Part shown: in pieces, positions 15,747 to 23,741 of the stretch
How the letters are laid out: every line of letters begins with the position of its first letter
Position numbering within the stretch: the first letter of the stretch is position 1
Made by a program: the position numbers and the translations under genes
Notes under the pieces: model-generated
The model's database searches: none
What the model was told of the DNA's origin: nothing
The model's input: only the letters and a program-made list of their open reading frames with translations
Source: JAKPQD01 sp029572965
Lineage (GTDB): Bacteria; Bacteroidota; Bacteroidia; Bacteroidales; DTGW01
Assembly: GCA_035374585.1 (NCBI GenBank)
Contig: DAOSPF010000043.1
Coordinates: 1 to 29,382 of the forward strand
DNA: 29,382 nucleotides
Direction of reading: 5' to 3'

Positions 15747-15754
15747 TAAATTTG
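15747..15754 (+). promoter_or_regulatory. -7 box for the second synthase-panE-leuB unit
   Basis: TAAATTTG, followed by C, is an exact match to TAnnTTTG, 37 bases before the ATG at 15792 and downstream of the leuD terminator. No TTG is present at the expected -33 position. Confidence 0.5.
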
Positions 15755-15791
15755 CACAAGTAGTATCATCTAAAAATGAATAGAACTTAGA

Positions 15792-17309
15792 ATGGCTAAA
15801 GTGATAGAAATAATGGACACATCGCTTCGCGATGGAGAGCAAACAACAGGCGTGTCATATTCGGATAGCGAAAAACTTAATATTGCCAAGGTTTTACTGG
15901 ACGAGGTTCGCGTTGACCGGTTGGAAGTAGCCTCTGCTCGTGTATCTGAAGGTGAATACAAAGGCGTTCAAACTATTACTTCCTGGGCCCGGAAAGCTGG
16001 CCATATCAACAAGATTGAGGTTCTTGGATTTGTAGATGGCGGAAAGTCCCTCGAATGGATACAAAAAGCCGGAGGTAAGGTGATTAATTTACTTACGAAG
16101 GGTAGTTTAAAACATTGCAAAGAACAACTTCGTAAAACACCTGAAGAACATTTTGCCGACATAATACAAACCATTCTTTTGGCCGAAAAGATGGGCATCA
16201 TGGTCAACATATACCTCGAAGACTGGAGTAATGGCATGCGACATTCTAAAGAGTACGTGTTTTCTATGATTGATGCGTTGAAGAATCAGCCTGTCAAACG
16301 CTATATGCTTCCTGACACACTTGGAATCCTTAATCCTGATGAAACTTTTCAATTCTGTCATGAGGTAGTGTCGCGTTATCCGGGTTTACATTTTGATTTT
16401 CACCCCCATAACGACTATGATTTAGCTGCCGGCAATGTTTTTATGGCCGTAAAAGCTGGCATTCAAGGTATCCATACCACAGTAAACGGATTGGGCGAGC
16501 GTGCCGGCAATGTACCTCTTGCCAGTGTTGTAGCTGTGCTTAACGACCACTTCAATGCAAAACTTCCTGTAGTAGAGTCAAGCCTGAATAAGGTAAGCCG
16601 CTTGGTCGAATCCTTCTCGGGTATTCGTATCCCTGTGAACAAGCCTATTGTCGGTGAATATGCCTATACCCAGGTGGCAGGTATCCATGCTGATGGCGAC
16701 AAAAAGAACAAACTCTATTATAACGACTTGCATCCCGAACGCTTTGGCCGACAACGTAAATACGCGCTTGGCAAGCTCAGTGGCAAGGCTAATATTGTTC
16801 AAAATCTTGAAGAACTTGGTATTGAGCTTACCGAAGAAGAAATGAAAATGGTCACTGAGCGTATCATTGAGCTTGGCGACCGCAAAGAGTATGTTACCCG
16901 TGAAGACTTGCCTTATATCATTGCAGATGTGTTGCAAAGCAATATTGTTAAGGAAAAGGTTTTTATCAAAAATTTTTCTCTCTCTGTGGCTAAAGGTTTG
17001 CGTTCGGTAGCTACGTTGAAACTTTCAATAGATTGCCATGAATACGAAGAATCGGCTTCGGGCGATGGACAATACGATGCTTTTATGAATGCTTTGATAA
17101 AAATTTATCATGGCCTGAACAAGCATATCCCCGAACTGTTGGATTATGTAGTGTCTATACCTCCGGGAGGCCGTACCGAAGCTTTGGTTGAAGCCATGAT
17201 TACCTGGCGTATTGATGGCAAAGAAGTAAAAACACGCGGTCTGGACTCAGACCAGAATGTAGCAGCCATAAAAGCTACCATGCGAATGCTTAATATGATT
17301 GAAAAGTAA
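15792..17309 (+). CDS. LeuA-family synthase, probable (R)-citramalate synthase (or second 2-isopropylmalate synthase)
   Basis: This 505-residue paralogue of LeuA has MDTSLRDGEQTTG (8-20), EVASARVSEGEY in place of LeuA's EAGFPISSPGDF, DFHPHND with His204 and His206, VNGLGERAGNVPLA and QVAGIHADGDKK, plus a C-terminal LeuA-type regulatory domain (from about residue 395). The changed substrate-pocket segment and the presence of a bona fide leuA nearby favour a pyruvate-accepting citramalate synthase for isoleucine. The product would be processed by LeuCD and LeuB to 2-oxobutyrate. That assignment is inference; annotation pipelines often call it 2-isopropylmalate synthase. Its stop codon directly abuts the panE-like ATG. 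Confidence 0.85.
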   Translation: MAKVIEIMDTSLRDGEQTTGVSYSDSEKLNIAKVLLDEVRVDRLEVASARVSEGEYKGVQTITSWARKAGHINKIEVLGFVDGGKSLEWIQKAGGKVINLLTKGSLKHCKEQLRKTPEEHFADIIQTILLAEKMGIMVNIYLEDWSNGMRHSKEYVFSMIDALKNQPVKRYMLPDTLGILNPDETFQFCHEVVSRYPGLHFDFHPHNDYDLAAGNVFMAVKAGIQGIHTTVNGLGERAGNVPLASVVAVLNDHFNAKLPVVESSLNKVSRLVESFSGIRIPVNKPIVGEYAYTQVAGIHADGDKKNKLYYNDLHPERFGRQRKYALGKLSGKANIVQNLEELGIELTEEEMKMVTERIIELGDRKEYVTREDLPYIIADVLQSNIVKEKVFIKNFSLSVAKGLRSVATLKLSIDCHEYEESASGDGQYDAFMNALIKIYHGLNKHIPELLDYVVSIPPGGRTEALVEAMITWRIDGKEVKTRGLDSDQNVAAIKATMRMLNMIEK

Positions 17310-18245
17310 ATGCATTCTATAAAAAATATTGCTGTAATAGGTATTGGCGGAGTTGGCGGCTATGTTGGCGGAAAGCTGGCACAGCTTTGTGCTTCTGATG
17401 AGTTTCAAGTTAATGTATCATTTATAGCCCGTGGTGCGCACGGGCAAAAGATTGCTAATGAAGGATTGACTTTACATGTAGCTAAGGAGACTTTTAAAGT
17501 ATTGCCAAGCGAAGTCATTGAAAATATTAGCCATCTGAAATCTCCCGATTTGGTTGTTTTGGCAACAAAAAGCTATGATTTAGGGCCTGTTGCCGGACAA
17601 CTTGATAAGGTTATCCGAAAAGATACGCTCATTATGCCATTGCTCAATGGTATAGATATTCATCAAAGAATTCGTAAGGTAACCAGCAAAGGCATCATTT
17701 TACCTTCCTGTATTTATATAGCTTCGTTTATAAATGCACCGGGAGAAGTTACTGTTTTAGGGGCAAAGGTGTTAATCAACACCGGGCATACCAATCCTTT
17801 TGAGAAGGTCAATAAAGAAGCTGTTATTTCATTATTTGAAAAAGCCGGATTAAAACTGAAATGGAACGAAAATCCATTTCTGGCCATTTGGGAAAAATAT
17901 GCTTTTGTGGCCTCTTTTGCTATTGTAAGCGGTTGTACACGCCAGTCTTTTATTGAGATGGTTAACGAGCCTTCATCCAATCAGGCAGTCAGGGATGTAA
18001 TGAGCGAAATTATCTCGTTGGCACGGGCAAAAGACATTATTTTACCAGCAGATTTTGTTGAGAAATCAATGGAGACAGCCAAAAAACTTTCGCCTGATGC
18101 TAAAACTTCATTTCTTCGGGATATAGAGAGCGGTAAAGGCCTTAATGAAGCAGATATCTTTGGCGAAACAGTGATAAGGCTTGGAAAAGAGCTTGGCATT
18201 TCTACGCCTGTTACATCTAAAATGGTTCAGGGTACAAAGTTTTAA
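17310..18245 (+). CDS. panE: Ketopantoate reductase (ApbA/PanE family)
   Basis: PanE reduces 2-dehydropantoate to pantoate with NADPH on the way to CoA. The 311-residue protein has the Rossmann motif IGIGGVGG (10-17), ATKSYD with Lys87, LLNGID, WEKYAFV with the catalytic Lys196, and C-terminal SFLRDIESGKGLNEADIFGE with Glu280 where the family has Glu. The Asn that normally follows four residues after the catalytic Lys (WxKxxxN) is Val200, so substrate specificity may differ. The ATG abuts the previous TAA, so translation is probably coupled. Ketopantoate derives from 2-oxoisovalerate, the LeuA substrate, which makes the location sensible. A different 2-oxo acid as substrate is possible. Confidence 0.82.
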   Translation: MHSIKNIAVIGIGGVGGYVGGKLAQLCASDEFQVNVSFIARGAHGQKIANEGLTLHVAKETFKVLPSEVIENISHLKSPDLVVLATKSYDLGPVAGQLDKVIRKDTLIMPLLNGIDIHQRIRKVTSKGIILPSCIYIASFINAPGEVTVLGAKVLINTGHTNPFEKVNKEAVISLFEKAGLKLKWNENPFLAIWEKYAFVASFAIVSGCTRQSFIEMVNEPSSNQAVRDVMSEIISLARAKDIILPADFVEKSMETAKKLSPDAKTSFLRDIESGKGLNEADIFGETVIRLGKELGISTPVTSKMVQGTKF

Positions 18246-18283
18246 AATAATCATTAATACATAAATTTTAATTTTTTCAAAAA

Positions 18284-19342
18284 ATGGGAAAAACGTTTAA
18301 TGTAGCTGTAATGTCGGGAGACGGAATTGGTCCCGAAGTTGTTGCTCAGGCTGTTAAAGTGTTGAAAGCTGTTGAAAAAAAATACAGTGTATCGTTCAAC
18401 TTCCGCGATGTGCTTATTGGTGCTATTGCCATTGACCAAACAGGTAACCCTCTTCCTGATGAAACCATCAGAATTTGTAAAGAATCTGATGCAGTATTGT
18501 TAGGAGCTGTTGGTCATCCTAAGTTTGACAACGATCCATCAGCAAAAGTTCGTCCTGAGCAAGGTTTACTAAAAATTCGTAAAGAACTTGGCTTATATGC
18601 CAACATTCGTCCTGTAACTACATATTCTTTACTCAATGAAGCTTCTCCAATCAAAAATCATCTTTTAAAAGATGTAGATATGGTGGTTTATCGCGAACTT
18701 ACCGGAGGTATTTATTTTGGTGAAAAAGGCCGTAAGGATGAAGGTAAAACAGCTTACGACAACTGTATTTATACCGAAGCTGAAGTATTGCGCATTTCCC
18801 ACATGGCATTCAAAATGGCCCAAAGCCGCAAGAAAAAGCTGACCATGGTGGACAAAGCCAATGTGCTCGAAAGCAGCCGTCTGTGGCGCGAAGTAGTGAA
18901 AAAACTTGAAGCTCAATATCCTGATGTAACAGTTGACTACATGTTTGTGGATGCAGCAGCTATGAAACTGGTTACCTGGCCTGCATACTTCGATGTAATC
19001 CTTACCGAGAACATGTTTGGCGATATTTTAACCGACGAAGCTTCTGTAATTACAGGTTCTATAGGTCTTTTACCATCTGCTTCAATGGGTGACAAATATG
19101 CTTTGTTTGAGCCTATTCACGGATCATATCCGCAAGCTGCCGGCAAAAACATTGCCAACCCCTACGGGACTATCTTAAGCGCTGCTATGCTTTGCGAATA
19201 TTTGGGTTTGGCTGATGCTGCAAAAGATATCCGCAATGCCGTTAACAAAGGCCTCGAACAAGGCGTTGTTACTGAAGATATCAACAAAACAAAGAACAAT
19301 ACCACTACTGAAGTAGGAGATTTTGTGGCTGCCAATTTGTAA
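18284..19342 (+). CDS. leuB: 3-isopropylmalate dehydrogenase
   Basis: LeuB oxidatively decarboxylates 3-isopropylmalate to 2-oxoisocaproate with NAD+. It has 352 residues, standard length. Motifs are GDGIGPEV (about 11-18), the IPMDH-type loop LLGAVGHPKFD and RPEQGLLKIRKELGLYANIRPV, RELTGGIYFG, VDKANVLESSRLWREV, and the metal/substrate region NMFGDILTDEASVITGSIG followed by EPIHGSYPQAAGKNIANP. In the citramalate route the same class of enzyme acts on 3-methylmalate. It is 38 bases after the panE-like gene and is closed by a terminator 20 bases downstream. Confidence 0.96.
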   Translation: MGKTFNVAVMSGDGIGPEVVAQAVKVLKAVEKKYSVSFNFRDVLIGAIAIDQTGNPLPDETIRICKESDAVLLGAVGHPKFDNDPSAKVRPEQGLLKIRKELGLYANIRPVTTYSLLNEASPIKNHLLKDVDMVVYRELTGGIYFGEKGRKDEGKTAYDNCIYTEAEVLRISHMAFKMAQSRKKKLTMVDKANVLESSRLWREVVKKLEAQYPDVTVDYMFVDAAAMKLVTWPAYFDVILTENMFGDILTDEASVITGSIGLLPSASMGDKYALFEPIHGSYPQAAGKNIANPYGTILSAAMLCEYLGLADAAKDIRNAVNKGLEQGVVTEDINKTKNNTTTEVGDFVAANL

Positions 19343-19360
19343 TAATACTAATCATCATAA

Positions 19361-19392
19361 AAAGGCCCAGGACAATGCTCTGGGCCTTTTTT
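19361..19392 (+). terminator. Terminator after leuB
   Basis: Stem aaaggcccag (19361-19370) with ctgggccttt (19380-19389) and a short loop, followed by T-rich sequence. Confidence 0.9.
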
Positions 19393-19482
19393 GTCCCATC
19401 ATAAAAATTGTTTTTTAAGGTCAAATAACTTGTCCTTACAAATCTTTAAATGAAATTCGAATACTCATTAAATAAATAAATT

Positions 19483-19938
19483 TTACGCTGAAGAGGCTGA
19501 ATTTCGCTGGATGTTTTTTGCAATTTCAAGATTCTTTTCTTCGGTAATATCATAAAAAAGCAGCAATGTTTTGTTCATTTCTGGAGAAATAGCCATGATT
19601 GAGTACCATTTGTGGGTATTTGGGCTGTAAGCATAAAAGCTCGAAATAGAGCCAAACCTGCCAACATGGCCAATTAGTGCCCCCCAATTGAATTTATTTT
19701 CCTTCGTTTCAGGAAAAATATTTTCATAAAGTAAAGAAGCTAAAGAGGTATTATCTGTCTGGAAGAGTTTGTGAAAACCCTCATCAGCATCAATACATTT
19801 ATAGGTAAAGGTTTTAGTAACATCATCATAAGAAACATCATGCAATGCCGCAGAAATATTATCGACATCGACCGTTTTGTTGTATCGGTCATGAATCCAT
19901 TGGATGATATCCCGGTATTTTAGAAGACTATGGTTCAT
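19483..19938 (-). CDS. Stand-alone PAS/PAC-like protein
   Basis: The 151-residue soluble protein looks like a single PAS fold. An N-terminal helical stretch (KYRDIIQWIHDRYNKTV) is followed by DADEGFHKLFQTDN, the core strand WYSIMAISPEMNKTLLLFYDITEEKNLE (about residues 107-134), which is the PAC-type ending, and a short tail NIQRNSASSA. PAS domains sense ligands or redox and usually precede a kinase or cyclase domain; none follows here, and the gap downstream to leuB has no kinase remnant. It may act in trans or be a degraded sensor. It has no membrane segment and no co-directional neighbour. Recognition rests on the C-terminal pattern, so confidence is moderate. Confidence 0.6.
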   Translation of the reverse strand: MNHSLLKYRDIIQWIHDRYNKTVDVDNISAALHDVSYDDVTKTFTYKCIDADEGFHKLFQTDNTSLASLLYENIFPETKENKFNWGALIGHVGRFGSISSFYAYSPNTHKWYSIMAISPEMNKTLLLFYDITEEKNLEIAKNIQRNSASSA

Positions 19939-20250
19939 TACATTATCAATAGTATTTAAAGGCTTTTGTTATATGCTTTTTATTGATAAATAAAATTAAT
20001 TATTTAGAAATAAATAAACAATTGCACTCAGAAAAAATTATCTTTTAGATAAAATAGAGTTATACGAATTATAAATATAATATAGTTAACTAATTTAAAT
20101 CCAATTTTTTAATATTTTTAAAAACGCTAAAAAGTTATTTTTTTGGCATAAAATACTCACTAAATTATCGTATTTTCCGAAGTGAAAATTGAGCATATTT
20201 TGTTGTTATAAATGGTACAAATACTGAAATATCAATAATGGCAATAGCCT
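19939..20250. other. AT-rich intergenic stretch upstream of the structured RNA
   Basis: This is part of the 559-base gap between the divergent PAS-like and porin genes. It is very A/T-rich, with poly-T and poly-A runs and stops in all frames. A weak hairpin attttc/gaaaat lies near 20172-20189. No gene is seen. Confidence 0.5.
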
Positions 20251-20258
20251 TATATTTG
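20251..20258 (+). promoter_or_regulatory. -7 box in front of the candidate structured RNA
   Basis: TATATTTG, followed by C, matches TAnnTTTG exactly and would start transcription within a few bases of the long stem at 20266. No TTG at the right spacing is seen. Confidence 0.4.
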
Positions 20259-20261
20259 CCA

Positions 20262-20356
20262 TACAAATTCTGCCGGAGCAGGTTCATGGTTTGGGGGTTA
20301 AGTGTTTTTCATCCTGCATTTCTTCACAAAAGATAACCGGCAGAATTTTCTTTTTA
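20262..20356 (+). ncRNA. Candidate structured RNA or leader element
   Basis: An 11-bp perfect outer stem (aattctgccgg 20266-20276 with ccggcagaatt 20337-20347) encloses an inner stem gcagg (20278-20282) with cctgc (20313-20317), possibly extended by atg/cat. A conserved-looking internal segment (ttcttcacaaaagataa) lies on the 3' side. The outer stem is followed by ttctttttat, like an intrinsic terminator, and preceded by a -7 box at 20251-20258. It could be a small RNA of about 90 bases or a leader element for the porin gene 150 bases downstream. It does not match any RNA family I can identify from memory. Confidence 0.45.
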
Positions 20357-20436
20357 TAAAAATTCCATTTCTTTTATTTCTATTTTTAATACATCTCATA
20401 TTCAATAACTTTTCTGCTTAATTTCTGTTGTCGCTG

Positions 20437-20465
20437 TTGCGGTGTTATTCTTTTTTGTAACTTTA
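20437..20465 (+). promoter_or_regulatory. Probable promoter of the porin gene
   Basis: TTG at 20437-20439, an 18-base spacer and TAACTTTA at 20458-20465 (one mismatch to TAnnTTTG). It is 33 bases before the ATG at 20498. Confidence 0.5.
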
Positions 20466-20497
20466 TAACCTATTTAAAAACCAAAAACGCAACAACT

Positions 20498-21838
20498 ATG
20501 AAACTAAGTACAAGTTTATCTTGCATAGCTTTTGCTATGTTCCCGTTTATGACAAATATAATGGGACAAACTGCTGCTACCGCAGAAACAGCCAATCCTC
20601 CTGCAGAAAGCCAGGTTTCTTTGGGAGAAAATGTAAAAATGAAAATTGGTGGGTTTGCCCGTGCTGACTTTTTCTATGATACCCGCAAAAACGTTGAGAT
20701 ATTGGATGGTTTATTGGATATGTATCCTTTAAACAAAAGTTTGGATGCCAACGGAAAAGATATCAATGATGTGTCGTTACTACGCATGTCTGCTGCGGCA
20801 TCCCGCTTGAATGCCAAATTTACAGGCCCTGATTTTCTTAACGCCAAAACAAGTTCGCTGGTGGAGTTTGACTTTACCGGGGTCAATGGCATCGGCCTTC
20901 GTTTGCGCCATGCCTGGGTAAAGCTCAACTGGGAAAAGACTGAGCTGTTGTTTGGCCGTTTTTGGCACCCAATGTTTATCCTTGATGCATTTCCTACGGT
21001 GTTGGCTTTAAGCACAGGAGCTCCGTTTTGTGTGTTCAACCGTGCCGAACAGTTAAGGTTTACTTACAATTTAGGGCAAATTAGTTTTATGGCAGCTGCT
21101 GCCGGTCAGATGGATTATGGATTTAGCAGTGAGTATAACTCTGCTACTGGCGCTACTTCGTATTTGCATAACCAGATAATGCCTGATATTACTGTAAATG
21201 CTCAATTCAAAAATGATAATATTATTTTCGGGGCCAGTGCAAATTATAAAGTAAACCAACCTCGCCTTTATACACAGGATGCCAGCACTCCGGCTAATAA
21301 GTATAAAACTGACGAAAAAATAGCTTCGCTTTCAGCGCAGGCTTATGCACAATACAAAACAGGTTTGTTGAAAATCAAAGGCGGTGCCCTTTATGGCGAA
21401 AATATGATGGAACTGCTTATGATGGGCGGGTATGCAGTCAAAACAATTGACACGGTTACATTTAAAGAAACTTATTCAACAGTAAATAACCTAAACTATT
21501 GGTGCAACATTGTTTATGGGGACAAATTGCAGGCAATCCTTTTTGTTGGTTACATGCAAAACCTTGGGACCGTTGATAAGCAAATTGTCGGTTTTACAAA
21601 GAATTCTGCTCGTGGTTATGATGAAAAAGGAAACGGTATTGCCAACATGATACGTATTGCGCCAGGCGTTGCTTATAAGGTTGGCAGGGTTCAAATGCAT
21701 TTGGAACTGGAGCATAGCATTACTGCTTATGGAAAATATACCAATGCTGCTAATGTTATAAATGAAAATGCAGAAGTAAAAGACACAAAAAATATTTCCA
21801 ATACACGGGTACAATTTGCAACTATCTTTTACTTTTAA
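20498..21838 (+). CDS. Porin-like outer membrane beta-barrel protein
   Basis: The 446-residue protein starts with a signal peptide (MKLSTSLSCIAFAMFPFMTNIMGQ). A short Ala/Glu-rich linker leads to a barrel opening KMKIGGFARADFFYDTR. It shows alternating hydrophobic strands throughout (for example LRLRHAWVKLNWEKTELLFGR and RVQMHLELEHSITAYGKY) and ends in a terminal aromatic (TIFYF), the usual outer-membrane insertion signal. Its layout resembles DcaP- or OprP-like porins that pass small anions or dicarboxylates. No TonB box or plug domain is visible. It is 29 bases upstream of a phenylacetate-CoA ligase gene and very likely co-transcribed, suggesting uptake of small organic acids. The substrate is inferred from context only. 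Confidence 0.8.
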   Translation: MKLSTSLSCIAFAMFPFMTNIMGQTAATAETANPPAESQVSLGENVKMKIGGFARADFFYDTRKNVEILDGLLDMYPLNKSLDANGKDINDVSLLRMSAAASRLNAKFTGPDFLNAKTSSLVEFDFTGVNGIGLRLRHAWVKLNWEKTELLFGRFWHPMFILDAFPTVLALSTGAPFCVFNRAEQLRFTYNLGQISFMAAAAGQMDYGFSSEYNSATGATSYLHNQIMPDITVNAQFKNDNIIFGASANYKVNQPRLYTQDASTPANKYKTDEKIASLSAQAYAQYKTGLLKIKGGALYGENMMELLMMGGYAVKTIDTVTFKETYSTVNNLNYWCNIVYGDKLQAILFVGYMQNLGTVDKQIVGFTKNSARGYDEKGNGIANMIRIAPGVAYKVGRVQMHLELEHSITAYGKYTNAANVINENAEVKDTKNISNTRVQFATIFYF

Positions 21839-21867
21839 CCCCTGTTTTCACACTAACAAAACTTACA

Positions 21868-23178
21868 ATGAATCAGCAATATTGGGAAAAGGAATTAGAG
21901 ACGTTATCGCAGGTTGATTTGCAGATATTGCAGTACGAGCGTTTGAAAAAGACGCTTCGGTTTGCCTCACAGTCTATGTATTACAAAAAGTTGTTTGCCG
22001 AAAAAAAAATTAATCCGGACGGTTTTAAAAGTATTAAGGATATTGAAAAAATACCTTTCACTACCAAAGAAGATTTGCGTAGTAATTTTCCTTATGGTTT
22101 TCTGGCAGCCGAGAAGCGTGAGGTTATCCGTTTGCACTCTTCGAGCGGGACAACAGGAAACCCTACAGTTGTATATCATTCAAAACATGATATTGACTCT
22201 TGGGCAAATCTCGTAGCTCGTTCGCTTTTTGCCGTTGGGACCCGAGATACTGACGTTTTTCAGAATATTAGCGGCTATGGCTTGTTTACCGGGGGGCTTG
22301 GCTTTCAGTATGGAGCCGAAAGGCTTGGGGCGCTTACCATTCCTGCAGGAGCCGGAAACAGCAAAAGGCAGATTAAGCTGATGCGCGATTATGGTACTAC
22401 GGTAATCCATACTATCCCCAGCTATGTTATGCATTTGGTCGATTTTTTCAGGGAAATGAACCTTGATCCACGTACAGATACTGACCTGCGTCACATGGTT
22501 ATTGGTGCTGAGCCTCATACAGAGGAGACCCGTCAACGTATCCAGGCAATGATGGGTATCAAAGCGTACAATTCTTATGGATTGTCTGAAATGAATGGCC
22601 CTGGTGTGGCTTTTGAATGTGAATATCAAAATGGTATGCACCTTTGGGAAGATGCTTTTTATGCCGAAATCATTGACCCGGTTACTTTACAGCATGTACC
22701 CGAAGGTGAAATAGGGGAGTTGGTACTTACTTCGCTTGACAGACAAGCAATGCCAATACTTCGTTATCGTACACGCGACCTGACGAGGTTTTTGCCCGGC
22801 AGCTGCCCTTGCGGACGTACACATCGCCGTATCGACCGTATGAAAGGCCGTAGCGACGATATGTTTATCATCCGCGGGTGTAATGTATTTCCTATGCAGA
22901 TTGAAAAAGTGCTGATGCAAATTCCTGAAGTCGGCAATAATTATATGATTCAGCTCGAAACTATTGATGGCGTAGATGAAATGATTATTGAAGTGGAAGT
23001 ATTGGATGGCAATTTTCTTGACAATTATTCAAAACTTGAAAAATTGTCGAAAATTATCACCAATGAAGTGAAAAACGAGGTGCTGGTTACGCCAAAAGTG
23101 AAACTGGTGCAGCCAAACCACTTTCCTCCATGCGAAGGCAAGGCTTTGCGTGTAAAAGACAACAGAAAACAATATTAA
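21868..23178 (+). CDS. paaK: Phenylacetate-CoA ligase family protein (first copy)
   Basis: PaaK activates an aryl acid such as phenylacetate to its CoA thioester via an acyl-AMP. The 436-residue protein has the phosphate loop SSSGTTGNPTV (from residue 91), the GYGLFTGGLG segment, AYNSYGLSEMNGPG (adenine/acid pocket), YRTRDLTRFLPGSCPCGRTHRR, and the C-terminal hinge GRSDDMFIIRGCNVFPMQIE. A second ligase (23742-25043) lies nearby, separated by an ACT protein. Paired ligases with an ACT protein often accompany indolepyruvate ferredoxin oxidoreductase genes in anaerobes that ferment aromatic amino acids; that oxidoreductase is not in this window. The downstream spacer holds a dispersed repeat. 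Confidence 0.92.
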   Translation: MNQQYWEKELETLSQVDLQILQYERLKKTLRFASQSMYYKKLFAEKKINPDGFKSIKDIEKIPFTTKEDLRSNFPYGFLAAEKREVIRLHSSSGTTGNPTVVYHSKHDIDSWANLVARSLFAVGTRDTDVFQNISGYGLFTGGLGFQYGAERLGALTIPAGAGNSKRQIKLMRDYGTTVIHTIPSYVMHLVDFFREMNLDPRTDTDLRHMVIGAEPHTEETRQRIQAMMGIKAYNSYGLSEMNGPGVAFECEYQNGMHLWEDAFYAEIIDPVTLQHVPEGEIGELVLTSLDRQAMPILRYRTRDLTRFLPGSCPCGRTHRRIDRMKGRSDDMFIIRGCNVFPMQIEKVLMQIPEVGNNYMIQLETIDGVDEMIIEVEVLDGNFLDNYSKLEKLSKIITNEVKNEVLVTPKVKLVQPNHFPPCEGKALRVKDNRKQY

Positions 23179-23179
23179 A

Positions 23180-23280
23180 CTAATTTGAAAATTCGAGAAT
23201 GTGAAAATTAGCCAATGAAAGAAATTGAAAAATGTAGTTTCTTCATTTGCTAATTACCTAATTTGCTAATTAACTAATTG
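23180..23280. repeat. Dispersed AT-rich repeat, copy 2 (between paaK and the ACT gene)
   Basis: This copy begins ctaatttgaaaattcgag and continues with gaaaattagccaatgaaag. A small stem follows (aagaaa with tttctt), then ttcatttgctaattacc and a run of gctaatt/ctaatt units. It is the inverted counterpart of the spacer at 14962-15038 and fills almost the whole gap between the two genes. Confidence 0.75.
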
Positions 23281-23288
23281 AATAAGGT

Positions 23289-23720
23289 ATGTCAATCAAA
23301 CAATTATCCATTTTTTTGGAAAATAAGAGTGGAAGGCTCACAGAAGTCCTTGAAACTCTTGGACAGGAGAAGATTAACATCGCAGCAATGAGTATTGCCG
23401 ATACTTCTGAATATGGCATATTGCGACTTATTGTATCTGACCCGGAAGAAGCGTTACGACTTTTGAAAAACAAAGGGTTTAGTGTTAACATGACCGATGT
23501 TATTGCTATTGAAACGCCTACTTATGCAGGGGCTTTTGCAGAGGCTTTAAAGCACTTCTCCGATGCCCAGGTGGGTATAGAATATATGTATGCTTTCGAA
23601 TTAGATAATAATGGCATTATAGTGATGCGTACCGATGACAGGCAAAAAGCTTTTAAAATCATCGAAAGCAACAAGCTTCGTTTGGTGTCGGGCAATGATA
23701 TTTTTAAAGAAAAGAAATAA
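23289..23720 (+). CDS. Tandem ACT-domain protein
   Basis: The 143 residues form two ACT domains (about 1-68 and 70-140). The first has the classic SIFLENKSGRLTEVLETLGQEKINIAAMSIAD, and the second has YMYAFELDNNGIIVMRTDD. ACT modules bind amino acids, so this small cytoplasmic protein probably senses an amino acid and acts on a partner. Its position between two aryl-CoA ligase genes, 21 bases before the second, suggests it modulates the ligases or their expression in response to an aromatic amino acid. No catalytic or DNA-binding part is visible. Confidence 0.88.
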   Translation: MSIKQLSIFLENKSGRLTEVLETLGQEKINIAAMSIADTSEYGILRLIVSDPEEALRLLKNKGFSVNMTDVIAIETPTYAGAFAEALKHFSDAQVGIEYMYAFELDNNGIIVMRTDDRQKAFKIIESNKLRLVSGNDIFKEKK

Positions 23721-23741
23721 TACCTGATTTAAGATTTTATC

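Noticed and set aside
20262..20356. TPP riboswitch or SRP RNA on either strand
   Set aside because: The reverse strand has a 'GAACCTG-TCCGG' string like part of the TPP element, but the CTGAGA core is missing. The SRP GGAA-tetraloop with AGCAG arrangement is absent too.
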